Assembly: GCF_004354015.1 (NCBI RefSeq)
Contig: NZ_SMRU01000032.1
Span: forward strand, 1-61,495
Length of the DNA stretch: 61,495 nt
Direction: 5' to 3'
DNA from: Arthrobacter terricola
GTDB taxonomy: Bacteria; Actinomycetota; Actinomycetes; Actinomycetales; Micrococcaceae
Part shown: positions 8,048 through 15,984 of the stretch, in pieces
Layout: each line of letters begins with the position of its first letter
Position numbering within the stretch: the stretch's first letter is position 1
Position numbers and translations under genes: made by a program
Notes under the pieces: generated by a model
Databases searched by the model: none
The model's input: the letters and a program-made list of their open reading frames with translations, nothing else
What the model was told of the DNA's origin: nothing

Positions 8048-8830
8048 GTGTCCATAGCAGCTGCTGAGGCGATCGACCGCCAATCTCCAACACCGTATTA
8101 CCGACAGTTGTTCGACGTCCTGGAGCGGAGGATCGCTTCCAAGGACATCGAGTCCGGAGAGCGGCTGCCGAGCGAGAATGAACTCTGCACAGAATTCGGC
8201 TTGTCCAGGGCGACGGTGCGACAAGCCTTGAAGCTGCTGGAATCCAGGGGACTCGCCCACCGCATTCCCGGGCGCGGGGTCTTCGCCAGCGAGCCATCAG
8301 CCGATCGTGGCTGGATGATCCAGGGCGAGCAAGGATTTCTGGAGAACGCGCTAAGTCACCAGAACAGGCCCGTCACTACACAGGTCCTCCGTTCCGGACC
8401 AGTGGAACTGCCTGAGAGTGCCTGCCGTTCCTTGGAACTCCCGGAGGGAACCAGGGGCTTTGAGCTGGTCCGGGTGCGGTCGGTCGATGGGATCCCCGCG
8501 GTGTACAGCATCAACTACAGCCCGCCGGCGGTGGCGCCGGTCATCGCCGGGGCAACGGGGGTCCTCGCAGGGCAGGCTTCCCTGACCGCCCTGCTGACCG
8601 AGGCCGGTTACGGCCTTGGTGGAGCCAGTAGGACTATTCGGGCGGTCAACCCGACGCCGGAGATCGCCAAGGCGCTGAATGTCACCGACGGTTCACCGCT
8701 TCTTCGGATCCACTCCACGTCCTGGACGAGGGCGGGGGAGCGCTTCGACGTTTACGAGACATGGGTGCGCAGTGAGATCGTCCCCCTTGAGGTGAATGTG
8801 AGCAGCCTGGACCTCGGTTCGGGCCGTTAG
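8048..8830 (+). CDS. GntR-family (HutC type) transcriptional regulator
   Basis: A 260-aa regulator. The N-terminal winged helix-turn-helix (about residues 15-80) has the family signature RLPSENELCTEFGLSRATVR. The C-terminal 160 residues form a UTRA effector-binding domain, which usually senses sugar phosphates or related ligands. GTG start with AAGGAGGGCATC upstream. It sits between the kinase/aldolase and transporter genes, divergent from the first. It is the obvious candidate to bind the CTGTACGTACAG-like palindromes at the four operons around it. Confidence 0.9.
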   Translation: MSIAAAEAIDRQSPTPYYRQLFDVLERRIASKDIESGERLPSENELCTEFGLSRATVRQALKLLESRGLAHRIPGRGVFASEPSADRGWMIQGEQGFLENALSHQNRPVTTQVLRSGPVELPESACRSLELPEGTRGFELVRVRSVDGIPAVYSINYSPPAVAPVIAGATGVLAGQASLTALLTEAGYGLGGASRTIRAVNPTPEIAKALNVTDGSPLLRIHSTSWTRAGERFDVYETWVRSEIVPLEVNVSSLDLGSGR

Positions 8831-8838
8831 GCCCGAAG

Positions 8839-8875
8839 GAAGAGCCTCCGTTTCAGTTTGAAACGGAGGCTCTTC
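8839..8875. terminator. Bidirectional terminator
   Basis: A perfect 17-bp stem starting GAAGAGCCTCCG, with a 3-base loop, lies between the convergent GntR and MFS genes, with T-rich flanks. Confidence 0.85.
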
Positions 8876-8894
8876 TTTGATGTTCTGCGTGCGG

Positions 8895-10199
8895 CTACAC
8901 CCCTACAAGCTCGGACGCGCGAGTATCGTTTTTGTCGGCCTCAGTCTCGGGGATCTGAAGCCAGCGCACTGCCACTCCCGCGGCGACATACAGTGCGGCG
9001 AAGATGATCGTGACCCCTCCCGGTCCGATGAGGCCGATGAAGACGGCGACGATCAGCGGGCCGACGAAGGTTGCCGCTCCTGCGCCCAGGTTCAGCAGTG
9101 CAACGGAGTTGCCCTTCTGACCAGGGGCCATCAAGGACATCAGCACCGAGATCGGCGTGAAGCCGGCGAGGGTTACCCCGTAGAACGCGGCACAAACGAC
9201 GGCGACCCAGTACTGTGAGCCAGTGATTTGCGGGACGAAGTAGAAGCACAATGAGCTGGCGGCGGAGCCGATGCAACCGAACCAGCGCAGCGTGCGGTGC
9301 CAGCCGAGTTTGTCGCTGAGGACGCCGAAGAACAGGTTGGCGAAGATGTTCGCGAATCCCATGGTGAAGATCAGCTGCAGCCAACCGGCGGTGCCGAAGC
9401 CGAGTTGCGTGCCGAAGACCGTCGGAAGGAAGACCAGGAATCCGAACTGCGGCGCGGTGTTGACGACGCGGATGAGGCAGCCGAGGCCGACGCGGGGAAT
9501 TTTCACAGCGATGGAGACACTGCTGATGATGCTTTGGCGGGCTGTGACGCCGGGTGCGGCCAAGCGGCCGCCTCCCTTTGCCTTACGGATCCCGATGAGG
9601 CAGATGACGCCGCCGGCGATGACCGTGATCAGCGAGACCCACAGGGTCATGTATTCGCCGATGACGGGTTCGGTGCCGCTGGCCAACAGGGATCCGAGAG
9701 TGGGAAGGCCTCCGGTGAAGGCGAAGTAGAACCAGCCCACTGCCGAACCGAGGCGGTTTGCGGGGCTTCCTGCGAGGATCCAGACGAGGAAGCCGTAGGC
9801 GAACAGCGGGTAGCCGAAGCCCCGGATGCCATAGCAAAGCAGTATCAGTGTGTAATTCTGTGAGGGGACTGCGATGGCCAGGAAGAGCACCTCGAAGACG
9901 GCCCAGATGGCGAGGCCAAACAGCATGACCCGTCGAGGGCCCAGCACGTCGGACAGTGCTCCGGCGAGCCAGGAGCCCAGTGTGACGACGAGGCCGTAGG
10001 CGGTGATGATGACGGCTGCGTTGGTTTCTGTGCCGGCCCCGTGGGAGGCGAGGAACGGGGCGATGTAGCCGGACTCGACGCCGTCTCCCACCATGAAGAG
10101 CAGCAGGCCGACAAAACCCCAGGCCAGTGGCCGCGGCAGACCAAGCCTGTCCAGGAGTGCCGGGCGGGTGGAACTGTTTGCAGCAAGTTGTGCAGACAT
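8895..10199 (-). CDS. MFS transporter, RbtT/DalT/CsbX polyol-permease type
   Basis: A 434-aa major-facilitator protein with about 12 hydrophobic segments. The N-terminal PLAWGFVGLLLFMVGDGVES and DLG-less loop ALSDVLGPRRVMLFGL resemble the ribitol/arabinitol permease group (RbtT, DalT, CsbX). It is the second gene of an operon with the zinc dehydrogenase (34-base gap). This supports uptake of a sugar alcohol by proton symport, complementing the ABC importer at 11.5-14.8 kb. The exact polyol cannot be read from the sequence. Confidence 0.8.
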   Translation of the reverse strand: MSAQLAANSSTRPALLDRLGLPRPLAWGFVGLLLFMVGDGVESGYIAPFLASHGAGTETNAAVIITAYGLVVTLGSWLAGALSDVLGPRRVMLFGLAIWAVFEVLFLAIAVPSQNYTLILLCYGIRGFGYPLFAYGFLVWILAGSPANRLGSAVGWFYFAFTGGLPTLGSLLASGTEPVIGEYMTLWVSLITVIAGGVICLIGIRKAKGGGRLAAPGVTARQSIISSVSIAVKIPRVGLGCLIRVVNTAPQFGFLVFLPTVFGTQLGFGTAGWLQLIFTMGFANIFANLFFGVLSDKLGWHRTLRWFGCIGSAASSLCFYFVPQITGSQYWVAVVCAAFYGVTLAGFTPISVLMSLMAPGQKGNSVALLNLGAGAATFVGPLIVAVFIGLIGPGGVTIIFAALYVAAGVAVRWLQIPETEADKNDTRASELVGV

Positions 10200-10233
10200 C
10201 TATGGGTAACTTTCTAGACAGAGGGGCCAGCGC

Positions 10234-11229
10234 TTAGCGCTGCGGCAGGATGTGGACTTTGCGGGCGGATTCGGAGTGTGCCGCTTCGAGTGCGGCTGCA
10301 TAGTCCTCAAGGCCGAAGGTGTGGGTCACCATGCGGGATGCGAGGTCCGGGAGTTCTTTGATGGCCTCGACCGCTGCCGGGTATGACGTTGCGAGCGACT
10401 GTGAGCCGACGAAAGACAGTTCCCGGTCGAAGAGGTCGTAGGGGAACAGGTCGATGCTGGCGTTTGGGCTGACGACGCCCATCTGCAGCAGTGTGCCCCG
10501 CTCGGCGAGTTTGGCAATGGCGTCTGAGACGGCCGACGGGTGGCCGCTGGCTTCAATGACCAGGTCGATGTCCCGTTCGGCGGTTCGCCTTCCGGGAGCG
10601 TATGCGTTGTCCGCGCCGAATTCGAGGGCTGCTTCCCTCCGTACGGGGCTAGGTTCGATGATGTCGATGCTGGCGGCGCCCCGAGCCTTGACCAAGGCCG
10701 CGGCGAGGAGACCGATGGATCCCGCCCCATAAATCAGGACGCGCTTGCCGGTGACCGGGGCGATCCGGCCTAGGGCATGCAGCACGCAGGCCAGCGGTTC
10801 AATGAGGGCTGCGGTGGTCCAGTCGATGCCGTCGGGCAGGGCGAAAACCACGGAAGCCGGGACTTTGACCAGTTCCGCGACGGCGCCGTTGCTGGTGACT
10901 CCGATGGGGACGAGGTTCCGGCAGAGGTTCGTCGCCCCTGCCTGGCACTGGTCGCAGGTCCCGCATGCCACATTCGGGTCAACGCAGACACGGTCACCGA
11001 CTTTGAAGCCGTTGACGTCGGATCCGACCTGGACGATGGTGCCGGCGAACTCGTGCCCGGGGACGACTGGGAAGGTGCCGGTGGGGTAGTCGCCCGAGGC
11101 GAGATGAATATCCGTGCCACAGATGCCTACCGCCTCAGGGGCAATGACGATCTCGCCGGCGCCGGCGACCGGGTCCTCGATCTGTGCAACCTCAATCGAT
11201 CCTTTTCCGTCCAGAACTACTGCGCGCAT
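10234..11229 (-). CDS. Zinc-dependent polyol/alcohol dehydrogenase (MDR family)
   Basis: A 331-aa medium-chain dehydrogenase. Catalytic zinc ligands are Cys37 (ICGTD) and His59-Glu60 (PGHE), and the structural zinc site is Cys89, Cys92, Cys95, Cys103. The Rossmann motif is VLIYGAGSIGLLAAAL. Such enzymes oxidise a secondary hydroxyl of sugar alcohols with NAD(P)+, giving a ketose. It is the first gene of an operon with the polyol permease. A CTGTACGTACAG palindrome lies 140-150 bases upstream. It likely supplies the ketose substrate of the FGGY kinases in the same locus. Confidence 0.9.
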   Translation of the reverse strand: MRAVVLDGKGSIEVAQIEDPVAGAGEIVIAPEAVGICGTDIHLASGDYPTGTFPVVPGHEFAGTIVQVGSDVNGFKVGDRVCVDPNVACGTCDQCQAGATNLCRNLVPIGVTSNGAVAELVKVPASVVFALPDGIDWTTAALIEPLACVLHALGRIAPVTGKRVLIYGAGSIGLLAAALVKARGAASIDIIEPSPVRREAALEFGADNAYAPGRRTAERDIDLVIEASGHPSAVSDAIAKLAERGTLLQMGVVSPNASIDLFPYDLFDRELSFVGSQSLATSYPAAVEAIKELPDLASRMVTHTFGLEDYAAALEAAHSESARKVHILPQR

Positions 11230-11350
11230 CTGCGCTCCTCTCCGCTTCGTTACGGCAGAGGGCGATCCTCGACCGTGAGAGTTGATCCGGCTCCCTGACG
11301 TGCGGGGCGGTGTCTACTGGATCACAAGAATACGTCAAATCGGACTGAAA

Positions 11351-11380
11351 TGTCTAGACGAAGCGTACTGTACGTACAGA
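11351..11380. promoter_or_regulatory. Operator region for dehydrogenase-permease operon
   Basis: Perfect 12-bp palindrome CTGTACGTACAG (11369-11380) with TGTCTAGACG (11351-11360) beside it, upstream of the dehydrogenase. Identical to the palindrome at 14818. Confidence 0.65.
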
Positions 11381-11414
11381 AAAAGATGACGCGCTCATTT
11401 GGGGGCGCGCAATG

Positions 11415-11461
11415 GCAAAAGCTCCAAGACCCAGCCGTCGGCGGGGCCTTGGAGCTTTTGC
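11415..11461 (-). terminator. Terminator of the sugar ABC operon
   Basis: Stem GCAAAAGCTCCAAG / CTTGGAGCTTTTGC, 14 bp perfect, 19-base loop, just after the end of the second permease gene. Confidence 0.75.
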
Positions 11462-11513
11462 TTGTGAGGCGGGTGCGGCCCGTTTCGCAACGGACGCGGG
11501 GGACTCGTTTCTT

Positions 11514-12395
11514 CTATTTGACGGCGCCGAACAGCAGTCCGCGGACCAGGGACTTCTGGGCGATCCACCCGGCGATGATGACCGGGATGCTTAGAAGGGT
11601 GGCGGCCGCAGCGACGTGTGCCGTGTAGAGCTCGCCGAAGCTGAGGAACTTTTGGAGGAAGAGCGGGAGCGTTGAAGTGGAGTTGGTGAGGTTCAGGGCG
11701 TAGAAGTATTCGTTCCATGAAAAGACGCCGCAAAGCAGTGCGGTGGAGGCCAGTCCGGGGCGCACGAGCGGCAGGATGATCGAGCGAAGCCCACGCCAGC
11801 GAGAGGCGCCGTCAACGGCGGCCGCTTCCATGATTTCTGCAGGGATTTCCTGCATGAAGGAGCGGATCATCCAGATGGCCAAGGGTAGGTTCATCCCGAT
11901 ATGCATGACGATCAGGATGCCCAGGGTATTCAGAACGCCCAGCGCGGTTGCAATAACGTAAATCGGGATAATTCCTGCTGCGATGGGCATCATCTTGGTG
12001 GAAATGAAGAAGAAAAGGACATCCTGTGACTTGGCGACAGGCCTGATGGAAAGGGCATAGGCGGCGGGGACCGCCAGGGCGATCACCACAGCCGTTGAAA
12101 CCAGCACGACGATGATGGAGTTGATGGCGTATGGCCAGAACCCGGCTTCGAACACCCCTTTGTAGTTCTCCATTGTGGGGGTGAAGATCAGCTTGGGTGC
12201 GGCCGCTGCCGCGTCAGGTTCTGTTTGGAAGCTTTTCAGGACCATGTAGGCGATGGGGAGGAACAGCAGGAGGCTCCCCAGCCACCCTCCCAATCCCATC
12301 AGGACGCTCTTGAGGTGCTTCGAAGGGCGCCGGCGAATGGCAATCTGCCTCCGGGCCGGGGACATGGTTGCCGGTCGGCTGGTTGTGGTGGTCAT
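11514..12395 (-). CDS. Sugar ABC transporter permease (CUT1, MalG type)
   Basis: A 293-aa inner-membrane permease with six hydrophobic segments. The EAA loop reads EIMEAAAVDGASRWRGLRSIILP, which contacts the ATPase. The start is at 12395, where ATGA overlaps the stop of the upstream permease by 4 bp, showing translational coupling. A longer open frame upstream is a shadow of that permease. The operon has no ATPase, so a shared MsiK-type ATPase encoded elsewhere is implied. Confidence 0.9.
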   Translation of the reverse strand: MTTTTSRPATMSPARRQIAIRRRPSKHLKSVLMGLGGWLGSLLLFLPIAYMVLKSFQTEPDAAAAAPKLIFTPTMENYKGVFEAGFWPYAINSIIVVLVSTAVVIALAVPAAYALSIRPVAKSQDVLFFFISTKMMPIAAGIIPIYVIATALGVLNTLGILIVMHIGMNLPLAIWMIRSFMQEIPAEIMEAAAVDGASRWRGLRSIILPLVRPGLASTALLCGVFSWNEYFYALNLTNSTSTLPLFLQKFLSFGELYTAHVAAAATLLSIPVIIAGWIAQKSLVRGLLFGAVK

Positions 12396-13339
12396 CGACG
12401 ACCTTCTTTCTGGAAGATGCCCGAGAGCAGCCGCAGCGCCGGCAAGACGAGCGCGATGGTAATCACGAGTGCCACAACACCGAAAGCGGAGGCCGTGCCG
12501 AGATCGAAGGAGTTGAAGCCCTTGAGATAGATGTAATAGGTGATGTTGGTGGTCCCGAAGGCGGGGCCGCCCGCGGTCAGGAGGGCAATCTCGCCGAATG
12601 TCTGGACCAGGTTCATGGCCAGGAGCAGTGCGGTCAGTTCGATGTAGGGCCTCAAATGCGGGACCAGAATGGAGCCGAACTGCCGCAGTGGCCCCGCGCC
12701 GTCGACGCGTGCTGCTTCCAACTGTTCCTGCGGGGCGGACTGGAGCCCCGCGATCAGGATCAGTAGCGCGAACGGCGTGAAACGCCATGTCAGCAGGATG
12801 ATCAGTGCCGCCAGGGGGTATTCGCTGAGCCAATTCACGGCCGGCAGGCCCAGGAGACGCGAGAACCAGCCGAAGAGGCCGAAGCCGGGATCGAACATCG
12901 CGGAACGCCAGAACAGGGTCACGGCGACCGGCATGACGAAGAACGGCGTGATGGCCAGGGTGCGGGCGATGCCGCGGCCGGGGAATTTGTGGTTCAGCAG
13001 CAGCGCCAGTCCAAGTCCGACCACGATGCAGGCCACCGTGGAGACTCCCGTCATGAGTCCGGTGTTGCCGATCGAGCGCCAGAACACTTCATCGCCGAAG
13101 GTGTCGAGGAAGTTGGCGCCCCCGTTGAATACGGCAGGTTTGGCGCTGAGCAGGTTCCAGTTCTGAACGCTGTAGATGAGCGTCAAAAGGAAAGGGAACT
13201 GGGTGAGGAGGATCGTGAAGATCAGGGCCGGCAGAAGCGGGCCGCGCAGTTTCCAGCGTTCCAGCCGGCTCAACCCGGGGGCAAGCAGTGCGGGACGGGG
13301 GGCTGTGATTGTCTTAGCCAATTGAGTTGGTCCGATCAA
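12392..13339 (-). CDS. Sugar ABC transporter permease (CUT1, MalF type)
   Basis: A 315-aa permease with a cytoplasmic N-terminus and six membrane segments. The EAA motif QLEAARVDGAGPLRQFGSILVP lies in the expected place (about residue 210). The first codon is a TTG; the only Shine-Dalgarno-like stretch (GGACGG) lies inside the hairpin at 13344-13391, so translation may be limited by that structure. It forms the channel with the next gene and works with the binding protein at 13397-14779. Confidence 0.9.
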   Translation of the reverse strand: MIGPTQLAKTITAPRPALLAPGLSRLERWKLRGPLLPALIFTILLTQFPFLLTLIYSVQNWNLLSAKPAVFNGGANFLDTFGDEVFWRSIGNTGLMTGVSTVACIVVGLGLALLLNHKFPGRGIARTLAITPFFVMPVAVTLFWRSAMFDPGFGLFGWFSRLLGLPAVNWLSEYPLAALIILLTWRFTPFALLILIAGLQSAPQEQLEAARVDGAGPLRQFGSILVPHLRPYIELTALLLAMNLVQTFGEIALLTAGGPAFGTTNITYYIYLKGFNSFDLGTASAFGVVALVITIALVLPALRLLSGIFQKEGRR

Positions 13340-13343
13340 TTGT

Positions 13344-13391
13344 TTGTGCCGTCCGTGGAAGGTCCGGCCGGATCGTCCACGGACGGCACAA
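13344..13391 (-). promoter_or_regulatory. Intercistronic hairpin between binding protein and permeases
   Basis: A 15-bp perfect stem (TGTGCCGTCCGTGGA and its complement) plus one further pair lies between the binding-protein stop and the permease start. Such hairpins often stabilise the upstream message and lower permease expression. It also covers the ribosome site of the permease. Confidence 0.6.
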
Positions 13392-13396
13392 TGGTT

Positions 13397-14779
13397 CTAC
13401 TTGAGGTAGCCTGCGGTCTTTACCGCTTTGGCGGCAAAGTCCTGGCTCTTTTGGAGGGCCTCATCCACGGACTGCGTGCCGCTGATTGCGCCGGCAACCT
13501 GCTGGGACACGAAGTCGCCGATATCAACGAACTCCGGAATCTGTACATACTGGACACCGGTGTAGGGGACTTTCTGGGCGGTCGGCTGGGTGGGGTTCGC
13601 GGCCTGGATCGACTTCAGCGTCAGGTCGGCGTACTGTGAGGCGGCCTTCTGGTATTCGGGCAGGTCGTAGGTCGACTTGCGTGATCCGGGCGGAATCGAA
13701 TCCCAGCCTGCTTTCTGGCCGGCGAGCTTGATGTAGTCCGGGCTCGTCACCCAGGAAATGAACTTCCAAGCAGCGTCGGGGTGCTTGCTGCTTGCCGTGA
13801 TGCCCAGGCCCCAGGACCAGAGCCATCCGGACTTGATGTTGGCAGGACCCGTGGGTGCCATCGCGAAGCCGATGTTGTCTTTCACCGCAGGCGTTGCCTG
13901 GCCGAGGACGGAGCCGGCGAAGACCGTGTCGTCATACCACATCGCCGTGGTGCCTTGGCTCATCTTCTGCAGGCAGCCTTCCCAGCCGTCTTTGGCGGCG
14001 TCGGGCTGGCCGTGCTGACGCAGGAGGTCCACGTAGAACTGGACAGCCTTCTTGGTCTCAGGCGAGGTCAGCTGGGGCTGCCAGTTCTCGTCGAACCAGC
14101 GTCCCCCGAAGGTGTTGATCACTGTGGTGAGGGAGGCAAGGTTCTGTCCCCAGCCCGGAAGCCCGCGCAGGCAGATTCCGGAGACGCCGGCGGACTTGTC
14201 ATCCATCTTTGCCGCCGCGGCAGCGATCTCGTCCCAGGTAGGGGTCTGGGAGATGGTGACGCCTGCCTTCTGGGCAAGGTCCTTGCGGTAGAACAGGAAC
14301 GACGACGACCCGTAGAACGGTGCGCCATAGAGCTTGCCGTTAGCCGAGACAATGTCCGAAATGGGCTTCAGGAGATCGTCCTGCTTCCAAGAGGGGTCAT
14401 TCTTGGCGTAATTGTCCAACGGGAGGATCCAGTTGTTCTTCGCCCAGATGGGAACCTCGTAGCTGCCCATCATGGCTACGTCGAACTGGCCGGCCTTAGT
14501 GGCGACGTCCTTGGTCACCGTCGGGCGGAGGTCGTTCTCGGGCAGGGTAGTGAACTTGACCTTGATGCCCGGGTTCTTCTGTTCGAAATCGCTGATCAGC
14601 GATTCCGCGGTCTTCATCTGAGGATTGGCGGCGAGGGCCACGTTGATGGTGACATCACCCTGTGCATCGCCGGACCCCGTAGTGGAGCAAGCAGTGAAGG
14701 AGCCCGCAAGAAGCGCCCCGGCTGCGGTGACGGCCAGCATTTTGCCTGCCGACCTCCGGCTCACTGGTGGGATGTGCAT
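13397..14779 (-). CDS. Sugar-binding lipoprotein of ABC transporter (CUT1)
   Basis: A 460-aa family 1 extracellular solute-binding protein. The signal peptide has a twin-Arg-like SRRSAGK stretch, then a hydrophobic core and a lipobox ending at Cys31 (SFTAC), so it is anchored outside the membrane. The mature part has the two-lobe fold, with TTLPENDLRPTVTKDV in the N-lobe and substrate-facing Trp residues (GWLWSWGLGI). It is the first gene of the operon. An operator palindrome lies 39 bases upstream. Ligand probably a polyol or the matching sugar, by context only. Confidence 0.9.
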   Translation of the reverse strand: MHIPPVSRRSAGKMLAVTAAGALLAGSFTACSTTGSGDAQGDVTINVALAANPQMKTAESLISDFEQKNPGIKVKFTTLPENDLRPTVTKDVATKAGQFDVAMMGSYEVPIWAKNNWILPLDNYAKNDPSWKQDDLLKPISDIVSANGKLYGAPFYGSSSFLFYRKDLAQKAGVTISQTPTWDEIAAAAAKMDDKSAGVSGICLRGLPGWGQNLASLTTVINTFGGRWFDENWQPQLTSPETKKAVQFYVDLLRQHGQPDAAKDGWEGCLQKMSQGTTAMWYDDTVFAGSVLGQATPAVKDNIGFAMAPTGPANIKSGWLWSWGLGITASSKHPDAAWKFISWVTSPDYIKLAGQKAGWDSIPPGSRKSTYDLPEYQKAASQYADLTLKSIQAANPTQPTAQKVPYTGVQYVQIPEFVDIGDFVSQQVAGAISGTQSVDEALQKSQDFAAKAVKTAGYLK

Positions 14780-14817
14780 GTCTGAACCTTCCTAGATAAG
14801 CAACTTTGGTTATCAAG

Positions 14818-14829
14818 CTGTACGTACAG
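14818..14829. promoter_or_regulatory. GntR operator for ABC importer operon
   Basis: Perfect palindrome CTGTACGTACAG, 39 bases upstream of the binding-protein start, identical to the copy at 11369-11380. Confidence 0.65.
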
Positions 14830-14950
14830 GACGTATTGGCTGGACTGTCTATAGCATATGACTGAGGGGTGAAGTGGTCAATAAGCGCCGGATTTTGGTC
14901 ACATTGCCCCAATCGCTGGGCGCTTCCAGGCTGATGTTCTATAAGCATCT

Positions 14951-14979
14951 TGTACGTACAGGCTCGACAATATGTACAT
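14951..14979. promoter_or_regulatory. GntR operator pair for aldolase-kinase-kinase operon
   Basis: TGTACGTACA (14951-14960) and a second half-palindrome ATGTACAT about 20 bases further, in the divergent gap before the aldolase gene at 15132. Confidence 0.6.
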
Positions 14980-15131
14980 GACGGATTATTGTGATTGACG
15001 GAGCAGCTTTGGCGCACGCGGAGCTGTTTCCCCTCAGATCCATACGCAGACACGACCGCCGGAATCAGGCGTAGCACTCGTGTCCCAGTCGCCGCGCTGA
15101 ATGTGGCGGCGCCCCTTCGAAAGGATTCTCA

Positions 15132-15971
15132 ATGGCTTTGGTCAGTGGCATGGACATCATCAAGGAATGCACGTCCCGCGGGCTGGTGGCGGGATCGTTC
15201 AACACCACCAACATCGAGACCACGATGGGGATCGTTGCCGCGATCGAACGCGTAGGTGTCCCGACCTTCATCCAGGTGGCCCCGACCAACGTGGCCCTCT
15301 CCGGATACGAATACGTATATGACATGGTCAGCCGCCGCCTGGCGAGCTGCGATGTACCCGTCGCGCTGCACCTGGACCACGGTAAGTCGCTCGAATCCGT
15401 TGAAGGCGCACTGGCGGCTGATTTCACGTCGGTCATGATTGACTACTCCGAGTACCCGTTCGAAGAGAACATCCGGGTCTCCTCCAGAGCTCGTGAAATG
15501 TGCCCTCCCGGTGTCTCGCTGGAGGCAGAGCTTGGCAGCATCGGCGGCAAAGAAGACGATGTCGCACCCGAGCACGCCAGCTACACCAACCCGGAGCAGG
15601 TCAAACAGTTCGTCGAAGCCGTCGGCTGTGACATGCTCGCCGTCTCGGTCGGCAACCAGCACGGCTATGCACCCAACGCCCGCATCAACTTCGAACTGCT
15701 GGCCAAGGTACAGGCCGAGAGTCCCGTCCCGCTGGTCATCCACGGCGCATCCGGTCTGCCGTCCGAGCAGCTCGCCCGCCTGCACGAATTCGGCGTGGTC
15801 AAGGTCAACGTCGCAGCAGACCTGCGCAACGCCATGATCCGCTCCTTCGGCGAAGCCTACGCAGCCAACCCCAACGAAAACTCCCTCATCCGCGTTTCCA
15901 CGGACGCAGTTGCCGCCATCGCAGACGTCGTCGAAGCACGCATCCGCACCCTGAACCCGTCTGTGGCATAG
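15132..15971 (+). CDS. Class II (zinc) ketose-phosphate aldolase
   Basis: A 279-aa protein of the fructose-/tagatose-bisphosphate aldolase family. HLDHGKS (residues 80-86) has the catalytic Asp and the first zinc His. EAELGSIGGKEDD is the conserved acidic segment, and HGYAPN and IHGASGLPSEQ contain the other zinc His residues and the phosphate loop. It is the first gene of a rightward operon with two FGGY kinases. It should split the phosphorylated ketose into dihydroxyacetone phosphate and an aldehyde. It is unrelated in fold class to the Schiff-base aldolase at 6975, so the locus carries two separate cleavage routes. Confidence 0.9.
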   Translation: MALVSGMDIIKECTSRGLVAGSFNTTNIETTMGIVAAIERVGVPTFIQVAPTNVALSGYEYVYDMVSRRLASCDVPVALHLDHGKSLESVEGALAADFTSVMIDYSEYPFEENIRVSSRAREMCPPGVSLEAELGSIGGKEDDVAPEHASYTNPEQVKQFVEAVGCDMLAVSVGNQHGYAPNARINFELLAKVQAESPVPLVIHGASGLPSEQLARLHEFGVVKVNVAADLRNAMIRSFGEAYAANPNENSLIRVSTDAVAAIADVVEARIRTLNPSVA

Positions 15972-15984
15972 CGAGGAACAACCG

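Noticed and set aside
13781..14785. 334-aa forward frame
   Set aside because: Entirely antisense to the sugar-binding protein; Val/Gly/Arg-rich shadow of a GC-rich gene.
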